From: Leptobrachium leishanense
Lineage: Eukaryota > Chordata > Amphibia > Anura > Megophryidae
DNA: 64,000 bases
Reading direction: 5' to 3'
Assembly (NCBI GenBank): GCA_009667805.1
Contig: CM019071.1
Location: 44,206,250 to 44,270,249 of the forward strand
Shown: positions 1-42,300 of the stretch, in pieces
How the letters are laid out: each line of letters begins with the position of its first letter
Numbering within the stretch: the stretch's first letter is position 1
The notes under the pieces: generated by a model
Database searches by the model: none
Seen by the model: the letters and a program-made list of their open reading frames with translations, nothing else
Told to the model about the DNA's origin: nothing
Position numbers and translations under genes: made by a program

Positions 1-291
1 TTGTTTTTGATGCTCTTCTCATGTCTTAAACACAAGTGACACTAGTTGTCCTTTTAAAGACACTCAGCGCTGTCTCTACTTTTTCTACGCTTTTAGTCGG
101 TTAAAGAGATCTAATGACAGCAAGGTGATTAATGGGTTAAAGGGATGCAATGACAGTGAGTTGATTAATGGGTTAAAAAGATTTAATTGCATCACACTAT
201 ATGATCTTTAAAGAAGTGATGTTTGCGTTTCACATTTCAAACTTTCAAGTGTATTTAAATAATGTAAATATTCCGTGTTTCCGTCTCTCAG
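1..291 (+). other. End of intron 1 of CYP2 gene 1 with short tandem motif
   Basis: No coding sequence is visible. Bases about 95-180 carry two to three degenerate copies of a motif reading roughly GGTTAAAGRGATCTAATGACAG followed by GTGATTAATG. The same motif forms a long array in intron 1 of the second CYP2 gene (about 30440-31650), so this is the homologous intron. The polypyrimidine tract and CAG acceptor of exon 2 end at 291. Confidence 0.7.
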
Positions 292-28270
<27,979 letters not shown>

Positions 28271-28456
28271 ATCTGTGATATGACTCTTATTTTCAAAAAC
28301 TGATTTATCTCCAAAGGTTCAGGATCGTGTAACATTAATAATAGTAAAACATTATTGTGAAAAAACTAAATATGTGAGAAAAATTAAACATATTTATTTC
28401 AAAAGATTTCTTTAAAAAAAAACATGTTTTTTATGTTTTGCACCTTGCTCTATAAA

Positions 28457-28462
28457 AATAAA
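28457..28462 (+). promoter_or_regulatory. Candidate polyadenylation signal of gene 1
   Basis: AATAAA about 190 bp after the stop codon. The 3' UTR is AT-rich, so other signals are possible; cDNA would decide. Confidence 0.4.
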
Positions 28463-30164
28463 AAGTTGTTTAAAAAAGTTGTAAAATAATGAAGAATTTA
28501 AATTTAAAATACTAAAAAATATATATTTGGTGGGAGGGGCGGGAGCTCCCGATTTCTATGCCTACATTCTTTTGAGATGTAAATTTTCCCCTGTCATTGA
28601 CACCTCACTTAACCTTGCAGGGTGTATAGTACGGGGACAGAGTGGTTCAGAACCCCCAACTCTCCTCCCAGCCAAATAGCAGGTTACATTTTAGATGACC
28701 AGTGCGTGATTTTGCACTGCATCATCTTATCCACACTTGCTTCCAGCATGGGGTGTGAGAAATATGAGTTATTGCAGCAGCATTGTTTGCTTTATAAGTG
28801 AAAGGCAGACAATGTCACTGCTTTAAAACCAAAAATAAAAAAGCTACTTCATTTTATTCATTTTTCTTTTCTTACATCTAACATGGCATCACTCTGAAAG
28901 AGAGACTCTGACCTCAACTCCACTTGACATTGTAAAGAAATGGATATACAGGGGTCTTAAGAGGTCCAAGGCCTCTTTCTTCCACAAATACAGCACAGGA
29001 TTAGACAGAAGCTGCTTAATTGTGCACCCATCAAAATAAAATATATTTGGCCATCCACAGGGTTGAGGTATTCACATTTATGGATGGTGATCATCATCTG
29101 TTTCATAGGAGTTCAAGTTACCCCTCATTTTAAAATGTCCCACAAGTACTTTTTATTCTGGATTTAGCAGTCTGATTATGTGAATCAAACTGGAAGAGAG
29201 AGGCTGCATTACAGCCCTGCTAAGCCCCCGTTAAAAAAAAGCAGTAGGTTAATGGCACCTGTGGGATTGTTTGTCATTCTATGGCAATCTTCAGCATTCA
29301 AGGTGAAAAACAGATATCTTTTTGGAAAAAGGGAACGGAGGTTATAGAGAGGAAGACATTTTCATTGTAGAATATAATGCCAACCTTTCTAAACTTCATA
29401 GCGTTGAACAGACTCTCTGGCAACTGGCTCTCTGCCCAGAATTTCTACCAAAACACCATGTTAAATTCAAAGATGTAGAGCGTACAATGTATCAGAGCAG
29501 TGGCAAGTGTAGTAGTAGAGTTATGTTCATGGAATGCGGTTGCAGGTAAGAGGCAGAGCCCAAAATGCACTGGGTGTAAAGAACATTGCAGCAGATGAAC
29601 AATTGCAGGCAAGGGATTTATTATACACAAGGCACAGGAGACAACAACAGGGCAGGCAAACAGACAGCAAGAACACAGGGCAGGAAAGATGGCAATGACA
29701 GGGACATGATACAGTTGGTATCACGGAACACAGTAAATATTCCAGAGGTACGAAAACATTTGAGGTCACATTCTGGAGTCCATTTGGAACTTTAAAACAA
29801 TCTCTTTGCAAGGCTCCAGAATTAAGCCAAATCGAGTATACTCGACATTGAAGGAACCACCTTTACTAGTATCGACTATAGTTAATCTTGGAGGTGAAGG
29901 GTTAACCCCTTAGCATCGACCAGATGTTAAATGTCTTCCTGCAGAAAGCGGGCTTTAAAGACTTTCAGACCGCATGCAGCGCCCCGAGATTTCCTGCAAG
30001 CTCAGCTACATACGGCTCTTTAAAAAGGCAGAGAGATAAAATATTCATAGAAAATCTAAATCCTTCTAGAATTTGCCTTTGACTCTAAAATTTGGCAAAT
30101 GAAGGTGCTGACTCAGTGCGACTTTGGAAGATTTCCATATTGCTCCACCCAGTTCTCTTCTTCT
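28463..30164. other. Intergenic region between the two CYP2 genes
   Basis: Holds a dispersed repeat (about 28520-28820) whose middle (TGACACCTCACTT ... AGTGTATAG ... TGCAGCA-CATTGTT) matches 42890-43200 in the same orientation. A segment at 29530-29810 looks like a repeat fragment (AAGGGATTTATTATACACAAG). Putative regulatory DNA of gene 2 should lie in the last few hundred bases. No gene is supported. Confidence 0.5.
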
Positions 30165-30170
30165 TATAAA
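30165..30170 (+). promoter_or_regulatory. TATA box of CYP2 gene 2
   Basis: TATAAA in the context TTCTTATAAACAGC, 50 bp upstream of the start codon. A start site 25-30 bp downstream would leave a 5' UTR of roughly 20-30 nt, short but usual for CYP2 genes. Confidence 0.55.
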
Positions 30171-30219
30171 CAGCGCATGTCGTGAACAATAAGAAAAGAT
30201 CTAGGACCTGGTGTCCAAC

Positions 30220-30396
30220 ATGGAGGCTGTAGGGATCGGGACGCTGCTTCTTGGCTTTATCTCTTTCCTATTCATCTACACCCTATGGAATTCAAGGCAC
30301 AAGAATCATAAACTTCCTCCAGGTCCAACACCCCTACCACTGATTGGGAACCTGCTCCAGATCGAGAGAGGACAGCTGGCCAATTCACTCATGAAG
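30220..30396 (+). CDS. CYP2 gene 2 exon 1 (signal anchor and hinge)
   Basis: 59 codons: [20 protein letters not shown] is a strongly hydrophobic N-terminal signal-anchor. [20 protein letters not shown] follows, with basic residues and the PPGPxPLP hinge, then [19 protein letters not shown] before donor GTTGGA. The phase-0 end matches the start of exon 2. Confidence 0.93.
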
Positions 30397-33300
30397 GTTG
30401 GAATCTCAGAAATTTTCAAGGTTCAATGGATAAAAGAGACATATTGATAATGACATGAAAGCAACAGGTTAATGGATCTTTATATAACTGAGTATGATGG
30501 GTTAAAGAGACTTAATCACAGTGACGTTTATTAGAATTTGTTTTGGAAACAGCCTAATGACAATGATATGTTCAATAGATTAAAAGGACCTAATGACAGT
30601 GTGGTGATTAATATGTTGAAAGGCTCTAATGATTTTGAGGTGTTTAAGAGGTTAAAGGGATGTAATAACAGTGACTTGATTAATGGATTAGAGAAATCTT
30701 ATGACAATGGGACATTTAATGCGTTAAAGGGATTTAATAACAGCAAGGTGATTAATATGATAAAGGGATCTAATGACAGCCATGTAATTAATGAGTTAAA
30801 TTATATAATACCAGGGAGGTGATTAATGGGTTAAAGGAATCTATTAACAGCAAGGTGATTAATATGATAAAGGAATCTATTAACAGCAAGGTGATTAATA
30901 TGATAAAGGGATCTAATGACAGCCATGTAATTAATGAGTTAAATTATATAATACCAGGGAGGTGATTAATGGGTTAAAGAAATCTAATGACAGCCATGTA
31001 GTTAATGAGTTAATCACCTCCCTGGTATAATATAATTTAACTCATTAACTACATGGCTGTCGTAGATCCCTTTAACCAATTAAACAACTCTCTGTCATTA
31101 GATCCCTTTATCATATTAATCACCTTGTTGTTATTAGATTCCTGTAACCCATTAATCACCTCCCTGGTATTATATAATTGAACTCATTAGCTACATGGCT
31201 GTCATTAGATTCCTTTAACCCATTAATCACCTCCCTGGTATTATATAATTTAACTCATTAGCTACATGGCTGTCATTAGATTCCTTTAACCCATTAATCA
31301 CCTCCCTGGTATTATATAATTTAACTCATTAGCTACATGGCTGTCATTAGATTCCTTTAACCCATTAATCACCTCCCTGGTATTATAATTTAATGGGTTA
31401 AAGGAATCTAATGACAGCCATGTAGTTAATGAGTTAAATTATATAATACCAGGGAGGTGACTAATGTGTTAAAGGAATCTAATGACAGCCATGTAGTTAA
31501 TGAGTTAAATTATATAATACCAGGGAGGTGATTAATGGGTTAAAGGAATCTAATGACAGCCATGTGATTAATGAGTTAAATGATATAATACCAGGGAGGT
31601 GATTAATGGGTTAAAGGGATCTAATGACAGTGAGGGTATTAGTGGGTTAAAGTTATTGTAACAGTGTGAGTAGGGGCAGGGTGGAAGACCATAGATACAT
31701 TAGTAGGCGTAGGGAGAATGCCATTTTCCACTATAGGGTTAATCCTAAACCAAGGCCTAATTAATTCTGCCCTGCCCATATAGGTGTGTGTATGGTTAAG
31801 GGAGGGAGAAAGGGAAGGGAAGGAACTTTTGATATTCTGTTCAATTTATTGGCAAACGACAAAGCTGCCCAATAGCTAGAGAGGGAACTATTTATGTTTT
31901 GTCAGACTATAAAGAAGGAGAACTGTTACAGTATCTTATAGCAGCTAAGTGTTTAATGGGTTTTTAATGACATTGAAGTAATTAATATGTTGAAGGTGTC
32001 TGTCTAATGACAGGTGTTTAATGGGTTAAATGACAGCAAAGGATCTACAGAGTTCAAGGGTCCCATAGACCTCAAAGACGTCCAGAGGATTTTAATAATG
32101 TAAATATTCCTGGTTTCTGTCTCTCAGTTCTCAAAGCTATACGGCTCCGTTTACACATTATATTTTGGCACAAAACCTGTGATTTGTCTGAGTGGGTATG
32201 AAACGGTTAAAGAAGCCCTCATCGATAAAGCAGAGGAATTTGGAGGACGTGGACGACAGCCGACACTGGAGAAGGTTACAAAGGATTATGGTGAGAGAAT
32301 CTCTGCTTTTCACTCCTGGATATGTTTCATAACATTTACCTCCAGTACAGTAAATATTTTCAGTTGTGCAATGGATGAAGTTCTCGCTCCCGGGCATGTC
32401 TGACCTTGCGCACCCATGAGAGGTAACGATTATAATCTTAAAGGAACACTCTAATCAAAAATGCCCCCCGTTTTTTTACATTAAACTATATCTATTCCCT
32501 CAATAACTAGGTAGGGATTTTTTTTTTAACTGTAATACTTACCCTAAAATCCACTTGTTTCCAACAGTGTCTTTTTTTTTTATATACTCACCTTCCTCCT
32601 CTTCCGCTCCCGTCCTTGTTAGTTTCACTTGGCTAATGGTTTACGTGAGAAGTGCGCATGCGCGCCTCTCATGTAAGCCAGCCAATCGGCAGGCTTCCTC
32701 CCGGCTCCATCTTCTTAGATTAGTGTTGTGCGCAAGAGGATGCGCGCAACACTAATCTCAGCCGCTGCCGTCAGCTACTGAGGCGAATTGGAGACGTCAT
32801 CGAGCTGAAAGCTGAAAGCACGATGACGTCGCCTACTCGACAATAGTCGGCAGAAGCGGGAAATATGAATCCCGCTCTGCTGACTGACAGCTGGGAGGGC
32901 GGAGTAAACTCCTCCGCGTCTCTCATCTGTTTTCAGCTTTTTCAGCCGATCGGCTGAGAGGAGGGAGGGGGGAAAGGCAAGGGCATACTCAGGGCATCAT
33001 GACCACCTAAAAAAGCTTAGGTGGTCATGTTGCCTAGAGTATCCCTTTAACCTTTTCACAACCAAGTGTTATTTTGTTGAAACAACTATCATTATACTTA
33101 TATGAAACTTGGAATAAGATATTAACCACTTCAATGCGGTGGACGCGCTCAGCGCGTCCAACCGCATTGCTACTTGGCTGCGGAGGACGCGCTGAGCGCG
33201 TCCTCCCTTCGCAGCCTGCGATCAGCCGGTATTCCGGCTGATCGCTCGGCCCCCCGGTGTGGGCTGACATCATCGATGTCAGCCCAACCTCCGGGACCCC

Positions 33301-36300
33301 GGCGGGCACGATAGGCGTCATCGCGCATGCGCGATGACGTCTATTTCAGGCACCCCCCGCCATTGCAGGGAAGGTGCCTGAATGGGAAGGGGGGAGGTCC
33401 TTCGGACCTCTCCCCCTTCCCATCCGTACATGCCAGCGGTTAAAGGCAGGCACCGCCTGGAAGGGCACAGCCTGCCCTTCCAAGTGGCGGCTGTCTTTAA
33501 CCCCTAGGGGCTGGATCGCGATATGGTGCCAACATGCGCCGTATCGCGGTCCCCTCCCGGAGCTGGCCGACTTCTTGGATGTTGGCCAAGCTTCCGGGAT
33601 ATCCCCCTAATGACTGGCGTCATCGCGCAGAGCGCGATGGCGCCAGTTTTCAAATTAACCCCTTGCTGCTACCTATAGTGGAGATAGGGGGTTCCAATGA
33701 ACCCCCTATCTCCCGATCCGTGACAGCTAGGGGTTAATGTTTACTATCATTGGAACGGCCAGAGTGTGGCCGTTCCAATGATACCAAACATGACCATCTA
33801 AAAAGTAAAAAAAAAAAAAAAGAATTAAAAAAAAAAATTAAAAAAAAAATAAAAAAATTAAGAAATGTTTTTTGGTTTTTATTTTAGATTTATTAGTGCA
33901 ACAATATTGTTCCCATTTCAATTATAATGTGAACAATGATGCTGCACTAACGATTTTTTCTATGGGGTGTTTGCTAAAAAACACGTAATTTCCCCCAAAA
34001 AAAGTAACGATTCCTCATTTCTAATTTTTTTAACAAGCGCACCCCATAGAAAATATAACCGCAAACGATCGCATTTTAAAATGTGAAAAAAAAACACTTT
34101 ACACATTGTAAATTATTGAAAATTCAAATTTTATTGCATATTTTGTTATAATATACAGACATGACATAACGTATACATATAATAATGACATATTATGAAT
34201 CTGCACAGTCTGCCGGAAAGAACGATATATAATATGTCTGGGTCATATATTAAAATAAGGCTTCAAAACGCGGTTAAACATGATGAGCGAAACCGGTAAA
34301 AATGAGCTCAGCACAGAGGTGGGAAAAGGCTCAGCAGCGAAAGGGTTAAAAGTTAAATACACGATAAAAAGTATCACCTTGTAATAGTAAAAATATAATT
34401 AACAGTTCAAAATAATGTCACATTTTCTTATTTTTTTCGTGTATTTGTTTAGCTTTTACAGAAATCTCACTGGGATGATAGGTTGTAAACTAAAGATGTT
34501 GTCTCTTATGTTGCATTATCAGAATACAGGCAGAATTGAGTTTTGTGTCAGTAAATGTGCTGCAGACAGATAATAAAATGGTGAGATCTCCTGCTTATGG
34601 GGATTTGTAGTGATCAGAATGAGATTATTAGCAATGCAATATCTGTATGTGCCGCATAATGCCTGTGTATGGCAATTACAGCAACACCTTGTATCTGTAT
34701 GTGTTGCATAATGCCTGTGTATGTCAATTACAGCAACACCTTCTATTTGTATGTGCTGCATAAAGCCTGTGTATGGCAATTACAGCAACACCTTGTATCT
34801 GTATGTGCTGCATAATGCCTGTGTATGGCAATTACAGCAACACCTTGTATCTGCATTAGGGATGGGCAGGCGGTTCGATCCGAACCTGAGTTTGATTTGA
34901 ACATAGCCCGTTCGGCGAACATCGACCATTTCCGCGTGTTTGCCTAAAATTCACCACAATGGACCACAATGCACTTTTCCACTGGCCTGAAGCTTGTAAT
35001 TGGCTACAGCCTTGCACCTGACCACAGGTCAGGTGCAAGACAGGTGCAAGACTATGCCAATCGGGGCTCAGAGTCCTGATTGGGCAAATTTTGCCCAATC
35101 ACGGGCTCACAGAGCTAAGTCCACCAGCACACTATATAAGGCTTCCCCACAGCTCCAGCGTGTGTTTGTTGCAGGAGTGAATCAGAGAGGAGAGGAGATT
35201 GTTTGTTGCATAACAGGCTGTATCACTGAGTTATATCTGATTTCTGGAAATTGGAATCTGTGTGTTGGCACTGCCAGCTTCTGCCAGGCTATCAGGCTGT
35301 ATCACTGACTTATACCAGAGTTGTGTGAATTTGAATCTGTGTTGGCACTGCAAAGGCTATCAGTATGTATCACTGATTTATACCAGAGTTGTGTGAATTT
35401 GAATCTGTGTGTTGCCACTGCAAAGGCGATCAGGGTATATCACTGATGTAAAGCATTGTTCTGGAAATTCTGTATAAACTTTAATCTAATTCTAGATACC
35501 ATACAATAACACAGTTTAATCAGAGTTCATCTGTTTATCTATTCAGAGTAGAATCTGGGTGTTGATAGCTATCAGGGTGTATCACTGACGTATAGCATTG
35601 TTCTGGAAAATCTGTATATCTTTAATCTATATATCACTCACCATGTCAGAAAGACCAAAAAGGACAGGCAGACGCTCCCAGACACAGATAAGTGGGCAAG
35701 CAGCCTCTGTGTCGGAAGGCTGTGCCCCTGGTCATCATGGATGTGGTACATCCTCTGCAGGGGCATGCTTGTCCTTGTTTCTAACTGGTGCTGGCTGTCT
35801 TAAGCAGCAGCAACATACAGAGGATTTGCATGATTGGCTAACCAGGCCATCCTCATCCTCCTCATCCTCTGCCAGCCAGGCTTGTATTTACAGTCCACCT
35901 CAGCTGCCAAAACCTCTAATTCAGCCTCCTGTCTACAGCTACTCCTGCCGTAGCCTCAATATCATACACGGAGGAGTCAGCTTAATTATTTGACTACAGT
36001 GACATGCAGCTTGAGGATGCGCAGCAACTCCAGGGCTCAGACTCAAACTCAGATTCAAACTCTGAGGTTGAGGAAGGGAGTATAATCAGCCTAGAGGGAG
36101 GGGGTGCCAGTGACACACAAAGAACTGACACTCATGTTCCCCCAGCAGCTGCAGCATATTGCGAGGTTGGCTCCAGTGACGAAGCGATAGGGGGTGATGA
36201 CGATGATGAAGTCACTGACTCCACCTGGGTGCCTGATCGAACAGAGGAGTCAAGGGAGGAGGAGGAGGCACAACAAAAACAAAGCAGAATGTCCTCTATG

Positions 36301-39300
36301 AGCAACCATAGCCAGTCCAAGGCATCAGATGTCAGAGCTGCTCAGGTGCAGAGCGCTGTTGTCTCGCAGCACATGTCCAGGATCTCTGCTGTCTGGGAGT
36401 TCTTCAAGACATGTGCAGCAGACTGCAGCATTGCTATTTGTAAGCTATGTTGGAAGAGGATCAAGCGTGGGAAAGACATCAGACACGTGGGTACCACTTG
36501 CTTGAGGCGACATAAGACCACCTGTCATGCATCCCATTGGAACAACACTTTGCATAGATCCTCCTCCTCATCTGTCTCTACCCCCAATATATGTCCTGCC
36601 ATGTCATTGCCTACAACCTCCTCTGACAGGGATGATGCTACAGTAATGGGTGTACCACGTCCTTCCTCTGAATCTGCCAGCAACCCATCAGCTGCATATT
36701 TATGCAGTCAGATTTCGTTGCCCCAGCTGCTGCAGCGGAAGAAAAAATATTGTACCAACCATTCACATGCACAACATTTAAATGCCAGCTTCGCAAAATT
36801 ACTCGCATTACAGTTGCTGCCTTTCCAGCTGGTGGACTCTGCTTCCTTCCGTGAATTTTCCGAATGTGCTGTATCACAGTGGCAGGTTCCAAAACACCAT
36901 TTCTTTACAAGGAAGGCCATTCCAGCACTATACCAGCACATGGAACACAATGTTATGGAGTCATTGGGAAAGGCAGTCAGCCGCAAGGTGCACATTACTT
37001 TAGACACGTGGTCCAGCAAACATGGACAGGGCCGTTACATTTCCTTCATGGCACACTGGGTAACTCTGCTTGCAGCTGGGAGGGATCCAGGATTGGGCTC
37101 TGTGCTGGAGCTTGCTCATCCACCACGCCTCCAGAAAGCTGCTTATATGAGGTCTGTCTGCTCAACCACCTCCTCCTTCAATGTCTCTGGCAAAGTGGCA
37201 GTTAAACCAACGCGTGGCAGGGGCTATGCAATGGCTCAAGCAAAAAGATGCCATACTGTGCTTGAGCTGGTTTGTTTAGGGGACAGGAGCCACACCGGGC
37301 CAGAAATTCTGTCAGCTGTACAGAGGCAGGCACAGAGATGGTTAACACCATGCCAGCTTCAGCTGGGAATGGTCCTCTGTGATAATGGCAGCAACCTTGT
37401 CTCCGCCCTATGTCTGGGTAAGTTGACGCATGTACCATGCCTAGCACATGTCCTAAATCTGGTGGTACAGCATTTCTTAACCAGGTACCCAGGGCTGGCA
37501 GAGCTTCTCAGCCAGACCAGAAAAGTCTGCAGCCACTTCAGCCGGTCATTCCCAGCAAGTGTTCGCCTGGCAGAAATTTCCAAGAGAATTCCACCTTCCC
37601 ACAAACCGTCTGATCTGTGACAGGCCCACCAGGTGGAACTCGACATTAGCAATGATGCAGCATCTGCACAAGCCGCAGAGGGCCATCAATGAGTACTTGT
37701 GTGAGTATGGCACAAGGACAGGTTCAGGTCAACTTGGTTCCCCCCCTGCAGTGGCTGATGATCAAGGATGCATGCACTGTACTGTCACCATTTGAGGAGG
37801 CAATGAGGATGGTGAGCAGGGACAGTGCATGCATCAGTGACACAATTCCTTTAGTGTTCCTGCTGGAGCGCACTCTGTGGGGAATTATAGATGTGGCACT
37901 AGAGGCAGAGCAGCAGGAGGAAGAGGAGGACTTCCCTAGCTCTAAAGGTCCCATTCTTTACGCAGACAGCATTCCTGCGGGTCTTCAGATCACACAGGAG
38001 GAGGATGAGGAATATTTAAGTTGTGGGGGCATTGAAGGTGGGGATTCCTCAAGGGAGGGTTTTGTGTGCCCAGAAACCCAAGGACTAGTACGTGGCTGGG
38101 AGGAGGAAGTGCACGATACGGTCATCCTCAGCGACCAGGAACACTCTGAAGCTAATGCCACCTCCAACCTATGCTGCATGGGCTCTCCTATCCTGCAAAG
38201 CCTGCTAAAGGACCCCAGGATTCGTGCTATTAAGGAGAGGGATCATTACTGGTTGACAAGCCGTCTTGATCCACGATACAAGGGTAAGGTTGCAGAGCTC
38301 ATTCTGCCCTGACAGAGGGGGCACAGGATGAAACAACTTGTGGATGCTCTAAAGCGACACTTGTGTAACACCTTTCCAGACACTGGTAGGTTACCAACTG
38401 ATGACACAGGTGCTTCTGAGGCTGCGGTTGATCAGAGGAAGAGCAGTGAAAGGGGCCTCTTGACTGATGCCTTTTCCAATTTCTTTATTCCACGATGACC
38501 AGGGACATCAAATGTAGGCACCCATTGCCAGCGTCTTCACCATATGGTGCAGGACTACCTAGGGGCAAGGGCAGACCTGGATACCTTTCCAGCAGATGAT
38601 CCACTGGCTTACTGAGTGTTGAGATTGGATCACTGGCCAGAATTTAGCCAATATGCTATGGCAACCCTCAAAATTTCCACTTGCCTGCTCGCATTTGGCG
38701 AGTGGAAATCAATTGAGGGCGAGCGGGAATTCACACGCAGGCAGCATGATGAATTACCGTATTTTTCGCTCCATAAGACGCACTTTTCTCTCCCCAAAAA
38801 GTGGGGGGAAAAGTGGATGCGTCTTATGGAGCGAATGCCCCATGATGATATGCCCCAGCTCACCTGCCGCCGCCGCGTTCGTCTCCCTCTGAGCGTGCGT
38901 CCGGCGGCAAGGAGCTTGGGCACTCGCCTGGGGGAGCCACGTGACACGCGGTCACGTGGCTCCCCCAGGCGAGTGCCCAAGCTTCCTGCCGCCGGACGCA
39001 CATTTAGAGGGAGACGAACGCGGCGGCGGCAGGTGAGCTGAGGCATATCCATGAGCTGCTGAGGCATATCCATGAGCTGCTGAGGCATATCCATGAGCGA
39101 GCTGGGGCATATCCATGAGCGAGCTGGGGCATATCCATGAGCTAGCTGGGGCAAATCCATGTGAGAGCTGGGGCATATCCATGTGAGAGCTGGGGCATAT
39201 CCATGTGAGAGCTGGGGCATATCCATGAGCGAGCTGGGGCAAATTCATGTGAGAGCTGGGGCATATCCATGAGCGAGCTGGGGCATATCCATGAGCTAGC

Positions 39301-42300
39301 TGGGGCAAATCCATGTGAGAGCTGGGGCATATCCATGAGCGAGCTGGGGCATATCCATGAGCGAGCTGGGGCATATCCATGAGCTAGCTGGGGCATATCC
39401 ATGAGCGAGCTGGGGCATATCCATGAGTGAGCTGGGGCATATCCATGAGCTGGGGCAAATCCATGTGTGAGCTGGGTCACGTGGCTCCCCCAGGCGAGTG
39501 CCCAAGCTTCCTGCCGCCGGACGCACATTTAGAGGGAGACGAACGCGGCGGCGGCAGGTGAGCTGAGGCATATCCATGAGCTGCTGAGGCATATCCATGA
39601 GCTGCTGAGGCATATCCATGAGCGAGCTGGGGCATATCCATGAGCGAGCTGGGGCATATCCATGAGCTAGCTGGGGCAAATCCATGTGAGAGCTGGGGCA
39701 TATCCATGTGAGAGCTGGGGCATATCCATGAGCGAGCTGGGGCAAATTCATGTGAGAGCTGGGGCATATCCATGAGCGAGCTGGGGCATATCCATGAGCT
39801 AGCTGGGGCAAATCCATGTGAGAGCTGGGGCATATCCATGAGCGAGCTGGGGCATATCCATGAGCGAGCTGGGGCATATCCATGAGCTAGCTGGGGCATA
39901 TCCATGAGCGAGCTGGGGCATATCCATGAGTGAGCTGGGGCATATCCATGAGCTGGGGCAAATCCATGTGTGAGCTGGGGCAAATCCATGAGTGTGCTGG
40001 GGCAAATCCATGTGTGAGCTGGGGCATATTCATGAGTGAGCTGGGGCATTATCCATGTGCTGAGGCATATCCATAAGTTGGGGGGCATATCCATAAATTG
40101 GGGGTCAAATCCATGTGCTGGGGCAAATCCATGTGCTGGGGCATATCCATAAACTGGGGCATATCCATAAACTGGGGGGCATATCCATAAGCTGGGGGGC
40201 ATATCCATGAGCTGGGGGACAGTATCCATGAGCTGGGGGACAGTATCTATGAGCTGGGGGACAGTATCTATGAGCTGGGGGCAGTATCCATGAGCTGGGG
40301 GCAGTATCCATGAGTTGGGGCAGTATATCCATGAGAGAAGCTGGGGCAATATCCATTATTACACTATTGATACGGAAGGAGAAAAAAATGGGGATGGAAG
40401 ATCGCAATGAATATTAATGGATTTATCTGTTTAAGCATCCAAGGAGGAAACCTGACTTTGGGGTCTTCTAACTTCTGTTGATAATACGCTCTTTTCAGTA
40501 TTCATATGGCAGGTTAAGTTCGACTTGATATGTTGGATGCATAAACCCCAAATTAATTTAGTCCTAAAATCTGTTGTAGAGGAGTCTGTCTGTACTTAAT
40601 GGATGATACTACTTGTCTGGGTCTGGTGCCTGGGTATTAATGTTATTTATTTTTGTAGCTTTATTCTGAATAACCTTTTAACAGTGTAATTTCATAAGAT
40701 AATTTAAGAGGGTGTGTTTAGGGGCGGAGTTCAGGGCAGGGTAGGTGGGGCAACTGGTGGCGAGTAACTCTTAAGGTCTGGCTAGTAGCTTGGGAATTGA
40801 AATTTTGAGCCCTGTGCTATGGAGCTACTAGGTTACTCTTCATCCAGCGTGTTTGCTGAAAGGACGTTCAGTGCTGCTGGATAGACATGTGCATTCGTTT
40901 TAGTACTAAAACGATTTAGTCCGAATTTTGGGATAATTTAGTTTTAGTATGACTCAAGAGAAACGAAACTGCTCAGTACAAAAAATGAAAGAAACTAAAA
41001 TAAAATGCACTACATTTTAGTTTCAGTCCTTTTTGTGATATTACATTGATGAGTGAAGGAGACCAGCAATGAAGATCGCAACATCCGAAGTTCTGCACAC
41101 TCCACATGCCAATGCAGTAGGATGTTCTATACAGAGAGTGGCATTAATTAATGCAGGAGTATGTTCTATACATTATACAGAGAGGGGTATTAATGCAGGA
41201 GGATGTTATATACATTATACAGAGAAAGGTATAAATTGAGGAGAATGTTCTATACAGAGAGGGACATTAATGCAGGAGGATGTTATCTACCTTATACAAA
41301 GAGGGGTATTAATTAATGCAGGAGGATGTTCTAAACATTATACAGAGAGGAGCCTTTTTTTTTTATCCCTTTAAATCCAGTGGCTGTGAGCGCTGAGATC
41401 GGCTGCTTGTTACATTATCTCTCAGTACAATGTATCAGGCTCAGTTCTAACAGTAACTGACTGTAACAGCGCTCAGAGTTTCAGTAAAACAAGGAAATAA
41501 TATTGTTCTAACCTCTTATATATAAAAATATTATTTACTAGTTTTACAGAAACTCTGAGCGCTGTGATGAGCAGCAGTCAGTTTTTGTAACAGCTTTGCC
41601 TGACACGGGGCAGTATTACAATGTTGGTGCTAACTTAACCAGAGCTGTTGTAAACTGAAAACCTCCATAGGCTATAATGGCTCTGGAAGGTTACAACAGC
41701 TCTGGTTAAGTTAGCACCAACTATGTAATATGGCCACATTGTGCTGAGAGTGAGAGATACTGTAACAAGCAGCGATCTCAGCCCTCTGAGGAGCCACCAC
41801 TACAATAGTAATTCTATCCACTGGTTTTCGGATGAACGAAATTAGTTTTCATACTAAAGAACTGAAAACGAATTTCTTTAGCAACTAAATAAATTGCATT
41901 TTAGGACTAATCCATTAGTTCAAAACGAAATTTTGTGCTGTGCACATGTCTACTGCTGGAGGTTTTGTCACAGACAAAAGAGTGGGTCTGTCCACCGACT
42001 CTGTAGACCGGCTGATATTTATAAAAATGAATCAGTCCTGGATCAGCTGCTATCACTCCCCTGATGCTGATGTAACTGAATAGATCAGAGATCTCTTCTG
42101 CATTCCCAAAATCTTCACCACTGCACTCTTCCACAATACCTCAGAGGGGTTACGGTGTGAAGGCACTAGCTGCCACCAAATGCCCAATATTTGGGTGCAC
42201 TGACACTGACACGTGTACCAGATTCATATCATTTTAATATTTGACCGCAGGGTCCACCCCTGCACTCTTCCACAATACCTCAGAGGGGTTACGGTGTAAA

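Noticed and set aside
30211..30219. Alternative GTG start three codons upstream for CYP2 gene 2
   Set aside because: Vertebrate P450s start at ATG; the ATG at 30220 has a strong Kozak context and gives the standard first-exon length.
38630..40407. Minus-strand frames with [16 protein letters not shown] repeats up to 290 codons
   Set aside because: Artefacts of the 22-bp minisatellite, which gives three alternating peptides in each frame.
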